DNA of 64,000 nt from Prolixibacter sp. NT017 (GTDB lineage Bacteria; Bacteroidota; Bacteroidia; Bacteroidales; Prolixibacteraceae): the NCBI RefSeq assembly GCF_009617875.1, contig NZ_BLAV01000001.1, forward strand, positions 2,728,001 to 2,792,000, in the 5' to 3' direction. The notes under the pieces are model-generated. The model was not told the DNA's origin. It did no database searches and saw nothing but the letters and a program-made list of their open reading frames with translations. This document shows, piece after piece, positions 43,254 to 51,965 of this stretch (position 1 is its first letter; every line of letters starts with the position of its first letter). The translations under genes and the position numbers were made by a program.

Positions 43254-44802
43254 GGTTCTGTTTTTTTACCGGAAATTTTAAAATGAATATACTTCCCTCG
43301 CCCAGCTTACTTCGCAGCGCTACGCTGCCGCCGTGTGCCTTCATCATTCGTTTCACCAGGTTCAGCCCTAAACCCGAACCTTTGGCTTTGTGGGCCAAGT
43401 CGCCTTCAGTTACCCTGAAAAACTGGTCGAAGACATGCTTTTGATTCTTGGCGGAAATACCAATGCCATTATCCTCCACTTCAACCCAAACGGATTTAAT
43501 CTTCTTCACGAGGCGGATTTCAATTTTCTTATCATCTTCAGCGCTATATTTGATAGCATTGTCGACCAAATTGACCAACATCGTTTTTACCACGTCTCCA
43601 TCAGCATAAACCCAGGCTTCATTTACTTCCGACAAAAAACGGCAATCGACCTGTCCAGCCTCTAAATGTGATTTCATCGATGCCAATATTTCGGGAACCA
43701 ATTCTCCCAGGTCGACCATAGAGAACTGATATTTCAACCGGTTTTTCTCCAGTCGTGAGAAATTAAGAATCCGGTTGACAATATCCGTTAACCGGCCGCT
43801 CTCCTGGTGAATGGTGTGCAGATATTCCTCCTGTTTCGCTTCGGTCTTCACCCGCTTTAGCAGTAAAGTTTCAGCGTACATGCTGATAAGAGCCAATGGC
43901 GTTCGTATCTCGTGTGATACATTGGAAACGAATTCTGATTTCAGCTCGGCCAGTTTCATCTCTTTGCGGATGTTCCAGATGACAAAATAGAGTCCCAGCA
44001 GCACTACAATCGTTAGGCCAATCAGCATGTAGTTGTCACGTTGTGTACGTTCGGATGCTAATTCCTCCAGTGTTTTCGCTTTTAACCGGATTCCCAGTTG
44101 ATATCTAGGAATGTACCACATAGCTGCTTTCTCAATTTTTCCGGCCAATTCATCATTCGCTTCAGTACTGTAAACCACGCTACCGGATGTAGAATCGGAA
44201 ACACTGATGAAGAAAAGGTCCTGCGCTATCTGCTGTATCTGAGGACTCATGGTTTGCAAGACAAATGTCTGGGGGTTGATCACCAATTGACAAGCATGCT
44301 CTCCTTCCCGATTTTTCTGCAGAAAATAAAGCATTAGCGTACTGTCGGTCATCATCTTCGAGTCAACACGCTGATAATTCGATTTCAGAAAGTCTTGTAG
44401 TTTTTGAATTTCTGCCGGGGATGGCCACTCCTCAATACGGATAGCCTTACCACTATTGAAATACTCAGCCTCAACCTGGTGTGATGCTAAATCCAAAAAA
44501 CGAATCGCTAAAACAGAACGGTTGTTTTGGAAAAGATTGTCGACCAATCCTTTTTCCACATCTCCGCCGGGTGCTACGGGTTGGTCGAGACTTTGACGCC
44601 ACTGATTAACAACGTTTTCTGAATATTGATTAACCGAATATAAAATAGATTCCAACTGCTTACTAAATACACGTTGGACCATCTTTTCATTTTTAGTCAG
44701 GGTTGAAAACTCCCGCACCAAATAGAAGCTCAGAGGTAAAGCAACTATCACTAATAAAACCAGGCTTATTTTGGCTACAGTTCGGATCATCGGCTTGTTC
44801 AC
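43246..44802 (-). CDS. sensor histidine kinase
   Basis: This 518-residue protein has a membrane segment (about 10-27), a large periplasmic sensor region (about 30-255), a second membrane segment (about 258-277), a HisKA domain with SHEIRTPLALI (His near residue 297) and an HATPase domain with N-box VDNAIKYS, DNGIGIS and GSGLGLNLV. The sensor domain has no family assignable by eye. It forms a classical pair with the response regulator, with overlapping genes. Confidence 0.95.
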   Translation of the reverse strand: MNKPMIRTVAKISLVLLVIVALPLSFYLVREFSTLTKNEKMVQRVFSKQLESILYSVNQYSENVVNQWRQSLDQPVAPGGDVEKGLVDNLFQNNRSVLAIRFLDLASHQVEAEYFNSGKAIRIEEWPSPAEIQKLQDFLKSNYQRVDSKMMTDSTLMLYFLQKNREGEHACQLVINPQTFVLQTMSPQIQQIAQDLFFISVSDSTSGSVVYSTEANDELAGKIEKAAMWYIPRYQLGIRLKAKTLEELASERTQRDNYMLIGLTIVVLLGLYFVIWNIRKEMKLAELKSEFVSNVSHEIRTPLALISMYAETLLLKRVKTEAKQEEYLHTIHQESGRLTDIVNRILNFSRLEKNRLKYQFSMVDLGELVPEILASMKSHLEAGQVDCRFLSEVNEAWVYADGDVVKTMLVNLVDNAIKYSAEDDKKIEIRLVKKIKSVWVEVEDNGIGISAKNQKHVFDQFFRVTEGDLAHKAKGSGLGLNLVKRMMKAHGGSVALRSKLGEGSIFILKFPVKKQNHA

Positions 44803-44890
44803 ATTCTTCAGAAAACCTGATAAAGGTATGAAATCAACCTGAAATTTAACGGAATTCGATCAATTCTACGCCATACGATCTATCCCGAAG

Positions 44891-45778
44891 CTACTTTTTC
44901 TGATGTTGCCAGCAATATTTCGAACCGGGTTCAGCTTTTCGGGAACATCGTTTACCCGATTTGGTAATGGCCTGACACTGCCTTGAAGTTGTCGCCTTGG
45001 TTGTACCGTTTTTCGAAGGATGGTGTGCGCTGGCCGAATAGGTCGATATTCCCGTGAAGCTGAACGACCAGGCGCCCGGGTTGACAGCTGCTTCCAATTT
45101 ATTTTCGATGCTGTCGGGCAATTCCGAAAAGAAATTAATGCCGGTCATCGCTTCCACCATGTCCACCGAAACCACATATTCCGGTAGCGTTTTCGTGCCT
45201 GTTCCATTCGGAAGAATAAACGCAATCATTCTCTGTTTACCATGAGGGTCGTACACTACTTTGTAGTAAAAACCGGGAACGGTTATCCTATCGGGACCGA
45301 TAAAGCCGAGGTTATTCTTGAAAATCGGGCCGGAAACCACATAAATGTCACCATCCATCAGCGCCCAATTTCGCACCTGCGCTTCCAGTTTTTTCCAAAT
45401 TCCCCGGTTGAAACTTGGCTTCTGCGGAGACATGTTCGACAAGTAAAAGGTTTCCGACATCGATTTGTGATTGAGCCGCATGGCCGCTGCCGGACAAAGA
45501 TGTCCCCGGTCATAGCCGGAACGGCTGTAATCAGCCAGCGAAGCAGAGCCCGTTTTCACTTCCGGATCGGGCCGGAAGTCATCTGTACGCGCTTCTTTAC
45601 CCTTCACATCAGCTGACGTGAGATGATAATAGACCCAGTTGGCCTGTTCTTTCGATTCATTATACGACAAGGTATAGTAGGTGTGTTTTACCGTTTCGCC
45701 CGTGCTTAAAGGGAGAAAAGTCTGTGCCCATACTGTAAAAGGCAGCATCAATAAAATACTTACCAGGATTCGTTTCAT
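44891..45778 (-). CDS. secreted NUC1-type DNA/RNA non-specific endonuclease with C-terminal zinc-binding tail
   Basis: The start at 45778 (MKRILVS...) gives a signal peptide cleaved at VWAQ. The DRGHLCPAAAM motif (catalytic His near residue 93) and the following metal-binding Asn (YLSNMSPQ) define the beta-beta-alpha-metal NUC1 family. The C-terminal about 30 residues (CQAITKSGKRCSRKAEPGSKYCWQHQ) form a Cys/His module of the DUF5763 type, a fusion seen also in other bacterial proteins. The enzyme likely degrades external nucleic acids as a nutrient or in defence; no immunity gene is visible beside it. Confidence 0.9.
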   Translation of the reverse strand: MKRILVSILLMLPFTVWAQTFLPLSTGETVKHTYYTLSYNESKEQANWVYYHLTSADVKGKEARTDDFRPDPEVKTGSASLADYSRSGYDRGHLCPAAAMRLNHKSMSETFYLSNMSPQKPSFNRGIWKKLEAQVRNWALMDGDIYVVSGPIFKNNLGFIGPDRITVPGFYYKVVYDPHGKQRMIAFILPNGTGTKTLPEYVVSVDMVEAMTGINFFSELPDSIENKLEAAVNPGAWSFSFTGISTYSASAHHPSKNGTTKATTSRQCQAITKSGKRCSRKAEPGSKYCWQHQKK

Positions 45779-45988
45779 CGCTATCATTTGATATTCATCT
45801 AGTCAATGGTTCGACTTCGTCTTTTGCCAAATTTCCCATTATATGTTCAATACAATAAAACGCATGACCACTCTGAATATTGCGGATTTTAGGGAAGAGG
45901 AGAGGTTTTCAAGCGCTGCAGACCTATAACATGTTAGCAGGCAATCACTGACAAGAAAAAATCTTTTGATGTTCCTGAGCAAGCAGAA

Positions 45989-46029
45989 GAAAAAAACCGC
46001 AAGAACGATGTTGATTTCGCTCCTGCGGT
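45989..46029 (-). terminator. intrinsic terminator of the GH31-esterase operon
   Basis: On the minus strand ACCGCAGGA (46029-46021) pairs with TCTTGCGGT, followed by seven T. It lies about 27 bp behind the stop codon of the gene at 46056. Confidence 0.8.
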
Positions 46030-46055
46030 CTATTAATGGAAGGTATGAAGTATTG

Positions 46056-46772
46056 TTATCTATGAGTCCCCGGTTTCATCGACTCCGGGATGTTCATATG
46101 AAACAGAATATACCGCGCCACGATGTATTCGCCTTCCGGAATGAGGTGAACGCCGTCTTTATTCATGGCCTGGAAAACCGGGTGAAAAGGTTGATAAATA
46201 TTGATGAAATGGCACTGCTTCTCCTTAGCAATGCCTGCATAAACTTTTACAATATTCGCCAATCGCTTGTCTCCGCCATGATATTTTTCAAGAATACAGG
46301 AATCAGGACTCATCGGCGGAGGCGTGATTAACGTTATGTCAGCTTTCTGATTCCGCTTGCGGTAATACGTCCGGATGCTGTCAATTAACGACACCATATT
46401 CGTTTTCACTTCATCCTGTCTTTGGGCAAACACCTTTTTGGCATCATTGGTTCCCAGCCAGATAAGAATATACTGCGGAGCCTTTCCTTTCAATGTTTGC
46501 CCGGTTTCCTGAAGATATTGGTGAATATTGCGTAAGGTATTCAACCGCTTCTGCCCAAGATTATCGAAACCGACCGTATTCCCGGGAACGGAGTAACTAA
46601 CAATTTCCGCCGATGGTAACAGCCGTTGAAGCTGAGCCGGCCAGGCATCCGGACCGTGACCATTCGAATCGCCAATGGTTAACCAGCCGGGCTTCTGTGC
46701 AAACAACGAAGCAGGCAGCATCAAAACAACCAGCAGAATAACAATGCTATATACAGGGCTTGTCTTTTTCAT
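46056..46772 (-). CDS. secreted SGNH/GDSL hydrolase
   Basis: This 238-residue protein has a signal peptide (about 1-25, SLFA-Q) and the SGNH blocks LTIGDSNGHG (Ser near residue 34), SVPGNTVG, IWLGTNDAKK (Asn) and DGVHLIPEGE (Asp/His). It is 30 bp behind the alpha/beta hydrolase gene and probably removes acyl groups from sugars handled by the GH31 enzyme. The actual substrate is not readable. Confidence 0.85.
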   Translation of the reverse strand: MKKTSPVYSIVILLVVLMLPASLFAQKPGWLTIGDSNGHGPDAWPAQLQRLLPSAEIVSYSVPGNTVGFDNLGQKRLNTLRNIHQYLQETGQTLKGKAPQYILIWLGTNDAKKVFAQRQDEVKTNMVSLIDSIRTYYRKRNQKADITLITPPPMSPDSCILEKYHGGDKRLANIVKVYAGIAKEKQCHFINIYQPFHPVFQAMNKDGVHLIPEGEYIVARYILFHMNIPESMKPGTHR

Positions 46773-46802
46773 AACTCGAGCAATCTTTCAAATGCATTCA
46801 TC

Positions 46803-47801
46803 TTATTTTCCTACCGGGACATAATCCAACGCGACCTTGTCCAACATTTCATGTCGCCCCTCGAATACAGTTAGATGGATGTTTTTGTATGACTTATGGT
46901 AATATACTTTGCGCTCGCCAATCATTGGTGGAACAGCCGGTTTCGGGAAACTTCGCTCGGCCAGCAACGTAACGATATCCTTGCACGGAACGAGATACTT
47001 TTCGGGATGCCGGGAACGCTCTTTCACCAACTTGTTGTAAAACAAGATAGATTGGGTAATCGGAACTGAGCCGAGGTAACCGTCATTGGCTCCGGTATAA
47101 ATGAACAACTGAGAACCATCCCTTTCTTTTGCAGGATATTTCATAAAAATCGGGGAACGTTTTTTGGCTTCCGCCACATCGAGGCTCTTCCCTTTTGACG
47201 TTGATGCCAGGATATCACCGGCATATTTGTTCTTCCGGGGCACCGATTCCCGATACCAACTCACAAGATTCGAAATGGGCACCCAGGCCGAAAAGCTTTT
47301 CACCTTCCGGTGAATTTCCATGAAGGCCAGTAGCGTCGCGTATCCGCCGCCGGAAACACCGATGATGTGGATTTCGCTGGTATCGACCTGACCATGTTGA
47401 ACGGCATAATCAATCGCGTCTTCCAAATCAGAAATCACCAACGGACTACCGCAAGCATTCGGATGATTGTTCGGACCGCGAAAGTTGGGATGAATGTAAT
47501 TCCAGTTCCGGTTGAGAACATGCGTAGCCAGGGGATCGTTTTGTGTGTAATCGCCACTCCAGGTGTGCAGCGACACAATCAATGGCATTTTTTCAGTCCC
47601 CGTAGCCGAATGAAAAACGGCGGGTTGCATCGTTCGGTCGGCCGAAGACCGAATCTGCACAACCTGAAATCCGGATGGCCACGATTTATTCAGCGTATTA
47701 TCCCATTTGGGTTCTTTCTTCGTTTGCCCGAAAGCTATTCCATAAGTCAGTATAAGAGTTAGCAGCAATCCGTAAAAAATAATTCGGCGTATGTTCATCA
47801 T
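46803..47801 (-). CDS. secreted alpha/beta hydrolase (prolyl-oligopeptidase-like esterase)
   Basis: This 332-residue protein has a signal peptide (about 1-26, GIAFG-Q) and an alpha/beta hydrolase core with the nucleophile elbow GVSGGG (Ser near residue 149) and FEGRHEML (His). The family includes acetylxylan and feruloyl esterases as well as peptidases. It lies 9 bp behind the GH31 gene, so a role in carbohydrate deacylation is preferred. Confidence 0.8.
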   Translation of the reverse strand: MMNIRRIIFYGLLLTLILTYGIAFGQTKKEPKWDNTLNKSWPSGFQVVQIRSSADRTMQPAVFHSATGTEKMPLIVSLHTWSGDYTQNDPLATHVLNRNWNYIHPNFRGPNNHPNACGSPLVISDLEDAIDYAVQHGQVDTSEIHIIGVSGGGYATLLAFMEIHRKVKSFSAWVPISNLVSWYRESVPRKNKYAGDILASTSKGKSLDVAEAKKRSPIFMKYPAKERDGSQLFIYTGANDGYLGSVPITQSILFYNKLVKERSRHPEKYLVPCKDIVTLLAERSFPKPAVPPMIGERKVYYHKSYKNIHLTVFEGRHEMLDKVALDYVPVGK

Positions 47802-47810
47802 TCCGGGCTA

Positions 47811-49601
47811 TTAAAGTTTAATTTTTACTTGATTACCATTCTTCTTAGCAGTTTTCAGGCGAACGGTAATCGTTCTATTTTCGTAATCGTACATCCAGCC
47901 AGTCGCTTCCTTTCCATTCACCAAAATAGCTCTCGGCTGCGATACATCATGGAAAACCAAACGCCAGTAGCGACTCGGTTTCATGCCTTTGTAATTACCT
48001 GCAACAGGTGAAATAGTAAAATTAATCCTGTCATCACTCCTGCCGGCGGAGAAGATTGTAGAGGCTACTTCACCATTCAGGTAGCCGTTACTTTTGCCAT
48101 CATCTTCGTACATCGTAAAGCCCGATTCTTCTGTCGAAGGATAAATATCGACCGTCAGGGTATCGTTGTTCCCGCTTTCGATGGTTGGCGCATAATTCCG
48201 GGTAGGAATAATCGCCCCTTCTTTTACAAATACGGGTATCTTTTCCAAAGGCGCCTCAACTTCGAACACCTGATTCCCTTTGTATTTTTCACCGGTTACT
48301 TTGTCAATCCATGTTCCTTCCGGGAAAAATACCTTGCGGGAAACGGCTCCCTGCACATAAACCGGCGCAACCAACATGTCGTTGCCAAACAGATATTCGT
48401 ACAAATGGCCCGGGATCTTGCCAATCATGTGTTGACTCAGCAGTCGACTCCGCAACGCGTAGGTGTAGATGTACGGGAAAAGTTGCATCCGCTGGTGTGC
48501 ATAATTTCTGAAGAGCGTATCGGCCTGCTCGGAATAGAGGTAAGCGAGATTGGAAGTAGGATTTTCCGGCTGAGAGAAAACCTCAGTGATGGGGCAAAAC
48601 ATCGAAAATTCCATCCACCGGATGTAAAGTTCCTTGTCCAATTGGTCGGTTTTTCCCATGTCGAAACCGCCGGTATCGTTGGTCAGAAACGGGATTTTGC
48701 TGGTTGCTTTCGAGGTATCGGTGTACATGGCAATGTTTTCCTTAAATGCCACGCGGGGAACCCATGAATTGAATTCCTTTGTGGGCTTTTCCACGGTCCA
48801 GTCCGACCGGGTATCATCGGTCCACTTGGTTGGATAACGTTCGTATGTTGGGCTGTCTGTACCTCCGGTATGCGATAGAATGAAACCCCGTCCTTCGGTT
48901 TCTTCGCCGAATTTCTGTGTCATCTCAAACATTGCTTTGCAAACGCTGATTTTCGATGTCCGGTCGAGCTTGATAAAATCAGCACCTTCGTCAAAAAAGT
49001 GCTTCATACGCTTTTGAAAGTAAGCCACCGCTTTCGGATTATCGAAATCGATATTCCCGGTAGGTGTTGCCACTTTACTCTTGGTGGTATTGAACATGGC
49101 CGTCGTCGTTCCGGCGTTGTGCCATGTATCCGTATTCGTGAATACCCTGGAGAAATACCCCCGCTTTTCGAAATCGTTAAAGGCCGCCTCGTTGCCTGTC
49201 TTTTGTATACAATCCCACATCCAGAATCCGCCTTTGATATCGTTTTTCTGCATAAAATCCCACATCGCTTTCCGATCAGGGAAAGCTGTGGTATCGGCCG
49301 CGAAGTCTATATATTTTTTGGGACCTTTGCCATGATTATCGAAGCTCCAGAACCACGAGTCAATCCAATACGCGTCAATGGGATAGTTGTGCGCTTTTAT
49401 GTCTTCGATGCGCTGGATGGTTTGCTTTTGATTGGTATAGCCTCCGTACAATACGCCAAACGCCCAGGCGGGAGGAATGACCAGGTTGGAATCAATTTTC
49501 ATTTCCGGCATTACAGCCTCTGCATTATCGGGATGCTGCTTTGGCGAGCACGATTGAAAAATGGCCAATCCGGCAATCAGAAGAGTCAAGATTTTTTTCA
49601 T
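47811..49601 (-). CDS. GH31 family alpha-glycosidase lipoprotein
   Basis: A lipoprotein signal ends at IFQSC; the start at 49601 is preferred, with 49619 as an alternative. The GH31 barrel begins almost at once (IPPAWAFGVLYGG), so the usual N-terminal beta-sandwich is missing. The nucleophile lies in FIKLDRTSK (Asp near residue 214) and WTDDTRSDW supplies the likely acid/base. The C-terminal beta domains with GAIIPTRNY are present. GH31 includes alpha-xylosidases and alpha-glucosidases; xyloglucan or another branched glycan is possible. It heads a three-gene operon with two esterases. Confidence 0.85.
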   Translation of the reverse strand: MKKILTLLIAGLAIFQSCSPKQHPDNAEAVMPEMKIDSNLVIPPAWAFGVLYGGYTNQKQTIQRIEDIKAHNYPIDAYWIDSWFWSFDNHGKGPKKYIDFAADTTAFPDRKAMWDFMQKNDIKGGFWMWDCIQKTGNEAAFNDFEKRGYFSRVFTNTDTWHNAGTTTAMFNTTKSKVATPTGNIDFDNPKAVAYFQKRMKHFFDEGADFIKLDRTSKISVCKAMFEMTQKFGEETEGRGFILSHTGGTDSPTYERYPTKWTDDTRSDWTVEKPTKEFNSWVPRVAFKENIAMYTDTSKATSKIPFLTNDTGGFDMGKTDQLDKELYIRWMEFSMFCPITEVFSQPENPTSNLAYLYSEQADTLFRNYAHQRMQLFPYIYTYALRSRLLSQHMIGKIPGHLYEYLFGNDMLVAPVYVQGAVSRKVFFPEGTWIDKVTGEKYKGNQVFEVEAPLEKIPVFVKEGAIIPTRNYAPTIESGNNDTLTVDIYPSTEESGFTMYEDDGKSNGYLNGEVASTIFSAGRSDDRINFTISPVAGNYKGMKPSRYWRLVFHDVSQPRAILVNGKEATGWMYDYENRTITVRLKTAKKNGNQVKIKL

Positions 49602-49836
49602 CGATGTTTTTTTATTCATGATTTAGCAGTTGATCCTTTTTTCAAGGCTATTGCGATGAACTTCTTGCCAGTCGCGGTTAGGTCGTTTTTCCAACGCAAA
49701 AGCCATATTCACCCATACAGTATGTTTCTCTTTCAGAACCATACCGGGATATCAATTCCTATTTCGGAAATTGACAAACGAACTTATCAATAATACAATT
49801 GTTCGATTCGTTACACTTAATTGAATTCGGTTTTTC

Positions 49837-50181
49837 ATGAACTTCATCAAACAAATCAACCTGCTGGTTTCATTCCTGCTCGAAATGGGGCTCATCATTC
49901 TGGCTGGCCTCTGGGGCTTTCAACAAGGAGAAAGCAGCCTGACAAAATATGTTCTCGCCATCGCAGTTCCGGCGGTTATCATTTTGCTTTGGGGCGTCTG
50001 GGCTGCACCGAAATCCAAACGACGATTGAAGAACCCGGTGCGAACCATCTTCAAACTGGCTATGATGGCTTTAGCTGTATACTTTGCCTATAGCAGCAGG
50101 CATTTGGGTTGGGCTTTGTCCTTTGCGATTATCTCGATTTTAAATGTGAGCCTCGCCTACCTCTGGAAACAGGATTATTGA
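49837..50181 (+). CDS. YrdB/DUF2568-family membrane protein
   Basis: This 114-residue protein has four membrane segments (about 7-27, 38-56, 68-86, 89-108) and matches the DUF2568/YrdB pattern (LLVSFLLEMGLIILAGLWGF; VWAAPKSKRRL). The function of the family is unknown. It is 60 bp ahead of the acetyltransferase gene on the same strand. Confidence 0.8.
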   Translation: MNFIKQINLLVSFLLEMGLIILAGLWGFQQGESSLTKYVLAIAVPAVIILLWGVWAAPKSKRRLKNPVRTIFKLAMMALAVYFAYSSRHLGWALSFAIISILNVSLAYLWKQDY

Positions 50182-50241
50182 TTATTTTTCGCTTTGAGGA
50201 ATTTTATCCCTCATAATTGGAATTCTATTAATCAACCTGAA

Positions 50242-50985
50242 ATGAAAAGCAGAGAAGACCTTATAATAGCCAACTGGGAGAATCTTACTTCCTTATGGAA
50301 AACAGCAGCAACTCCCTTCCGGGGAAATTTCGCCGGAGATGTATTCGACTATGCAGAAATCGGAAACTCCGACTGGCCCAACCGGTTGTGGTTTCACGAA
50401 GATATTACGCAGGAAAGCGTGGCAAAAGCTTTGGAGAGAATCGAATCTTCAAATACCCGTTTTACCATTCCCTACCGGGATATATACCACAGCCAATCTA
50501 ACCAGATTCTGGAAAAAAATGGGTTTACTAAAACATTTGAACAAGTGGCCATGTCGTTGCCATTGACATCACCCTTCCAACTGGAAAACAAACTTGATTT
50601 CAGAGTAATATCCAATCCAACCGACGCAAAAAGGTGGGCCGATATTTATCCGTCCGCTTTTGGTTACCGCATCACCGAAGAGACGTTACTCAACACGATG
50701 GGCTCGATCGAATATATTCTGGCGTTGAAACAAAATCAACCGGTGGGAACGGCCATTCTTTTTCAAACCGGTTCGATTGCAGGTGTTCACGGCGTTGGCG
50801 TGATTCCCGAGATGCGGAGAAAAGGATTGGCCGAGGGAATCATGAAGTTTGTCCTCAACAAAGCCATCAATAATGGAGCGGAATACGCCACTTTGCAGGC
50901 ATCAGTAATGGGCAAAGGCCTTTACCTGAAGCTGGGCTTTGACGAGCAATTCACCATCCGTAATTACGTCAAGGCTCAAAAGTGA
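50242..50985 (+). CDS. GNAT-family N-acetyltransferase
   Basis: The ATG at 50242 is preferred to the TTG at 50194, because the residues before it have no family pattern. The C-terminal half (about 130-245) has the GNAT acetyl-CoA loop VGVIPEMRRKGLAEG (near residue 195) and the last strand YLKLGFDEQ. The N-terminal half looks like a second, degenerate GNAT-type fold. The acceptor is unknown. Confidence 0.85.
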   Translation: MKSREDLIIANWENLTSLWKTAATPFRGNFAGDVFDYAEIGNSDWPNRLWFHEDITQESVAKALERIESSNTRFTIPYRDIYHSQSNQILEKNGFTKTFEQVAMSLPLTSPFQLENKLDFRVISNPTDAKRWADIYPSAFGYRITEETLLNTMGSIEYILALKQNQPVGTAILFQTGSIAGVHGVGVIPEMRRKGLAEGIMKFVLNKAINNGAEYATLQASVMGKGLYLKLGFDEQFTIRNYVKAQK

Positions 50986-51096
50986 ATATCCTCTATAGAG
51001 GAGCAATATTCTACTCATAAAAGAAAGATGTATTCAACATCAAATAATCTTATAATAAACAGCTGAAAAACAATTCGTTAAAAATTCATAACAAAA

Positions 51097-51126
51097 TTGG
51101 TTGTTTCAATTATTTGAATATATTTG
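51097..51126 (+). promoter_or_regulatory. Bacteroidota-type promoter ahead of the L,D-transpeptidase gene
   Basis: TTG (51097-51099) and TATATTTG (51119-51126) are separated by 19 bp, fitting the Bacteroidota -33/-7 consensus TTTG-N19-TAnnTTTG. The site is 86 bp ahead of the start codon at 51213. Confidence 0.6.
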
Positions 51127-51212
51127 CCACTGACAAACAATAATGTAAGCAACTCACAGTTTGTATTTTACATTATCCCATGACAGATTAAGCAGGAATA
51201 CATCTTTCTTTT

Positions 51213-51965
51213 ATGCCCAAAAACCATTTTTTATACCGCTTTATTTTCACATTCTCTGTGGCGATGTTCCTTGTGGGGACCGCAGATTTGCATGCCGTTA
51301 CGCCGCCTTCTCATCCGTATCAACATGAACTGAATCGAATTGATTCGCTGTATAGCTGCCTGCAACCAACGGACATCAAACCCTCATACGCAGCCTTTCG
51401 GGATGGACTCGTCGGCTACTATTCCATCGAGAAAGAAAACAAACTGGAAAACAACCGCTACCTCACACTGATAGATATGTCGCTGGCTTCGACAGCCAAA
51501 CGGTTATGGGTAATCGACCTGGATTCGATGAAAATTGTTGAGAATACATTGGTGGCACACGGCAGAAATACCGGTGTTAATCATGCAGTGAAGTTTTCCA
51601 ATAGACCATCGTCGAAGATGAGTAGCCTGGGATTTTATCTTACTGGTGCGACTTACCACGGGAAATATGGCCTGTCGCTTTACCTTGATGGAATTGAACC
51701 CGGCATCAACGACAAAGCCCGCGAGCGTACCATCGTGATGCACAGTGCACCTTACGCAACACAAAAGTTTGTGAAAGAGCATGGCCGGCTCGGAAGAAGC
51801 TGGGGCTGTCCTGCCGTTCCCCCATCCAAAAGCAAAGCCATCATCGAAGCCATCAAAGACAAATCGTGCCTTTTCATTTACTCGCCGGTTCCGTCTTATT
51901 TGAAGAAATCGAAATACCTGGGATTTCAGTTCGACTCATCCGGCGATGATTTAAGTTCCTTGTAA
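51213..51965 (+). CDS. secreted L,D-transpeptidase catalytic-domain protein (murein)
   Basis: This 250-residue protein has a signal peptide (about 1-27) and an L,D-transpeptidase-type domain with MHSAP (His near residue 171) and GRSWGCPAVP (catalytic Cys near residue 195). This subgroup, 'murein L,D-transpeptidase catalytic domain family', is common in Bacteroidota. It probably forms or edits peptidoglycan cross-links or anchors. Its 3' end overlaps the convergent YcbB-like gene by 40 bp. Confidence 0.88.
   Translation: MPKNHFLYRFIFTFSVAMFLVGTADLHAVTPPSHPYQHELNRIDSLYSCLQPTDIKPSYAAFRDGLVGYYSIEKENKLENNRYLTLIDMSLASTAKRLWVIDLDSMKIVENTLVAHGRNTGVNHAVKFSNRPSSKMSSLGFYLTGATYHGKYGLSLYLDGIEPGINDKARERTIVMHSAPYATQKFVKEHGRLGRSWGCPAVPPSKSKAIIEAIKDKSCLFIYSPVPSYLKKSKYLGFQFDSSGDDLSSL

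Noticed and set aside
50990..51001. Palindrome CCTCTATAGAGG behind the acetyltransferase gene
   Set aside because: Perfect symmetry but no T-run, no repeat elsewhere and no link to a regulator; it could be chance.
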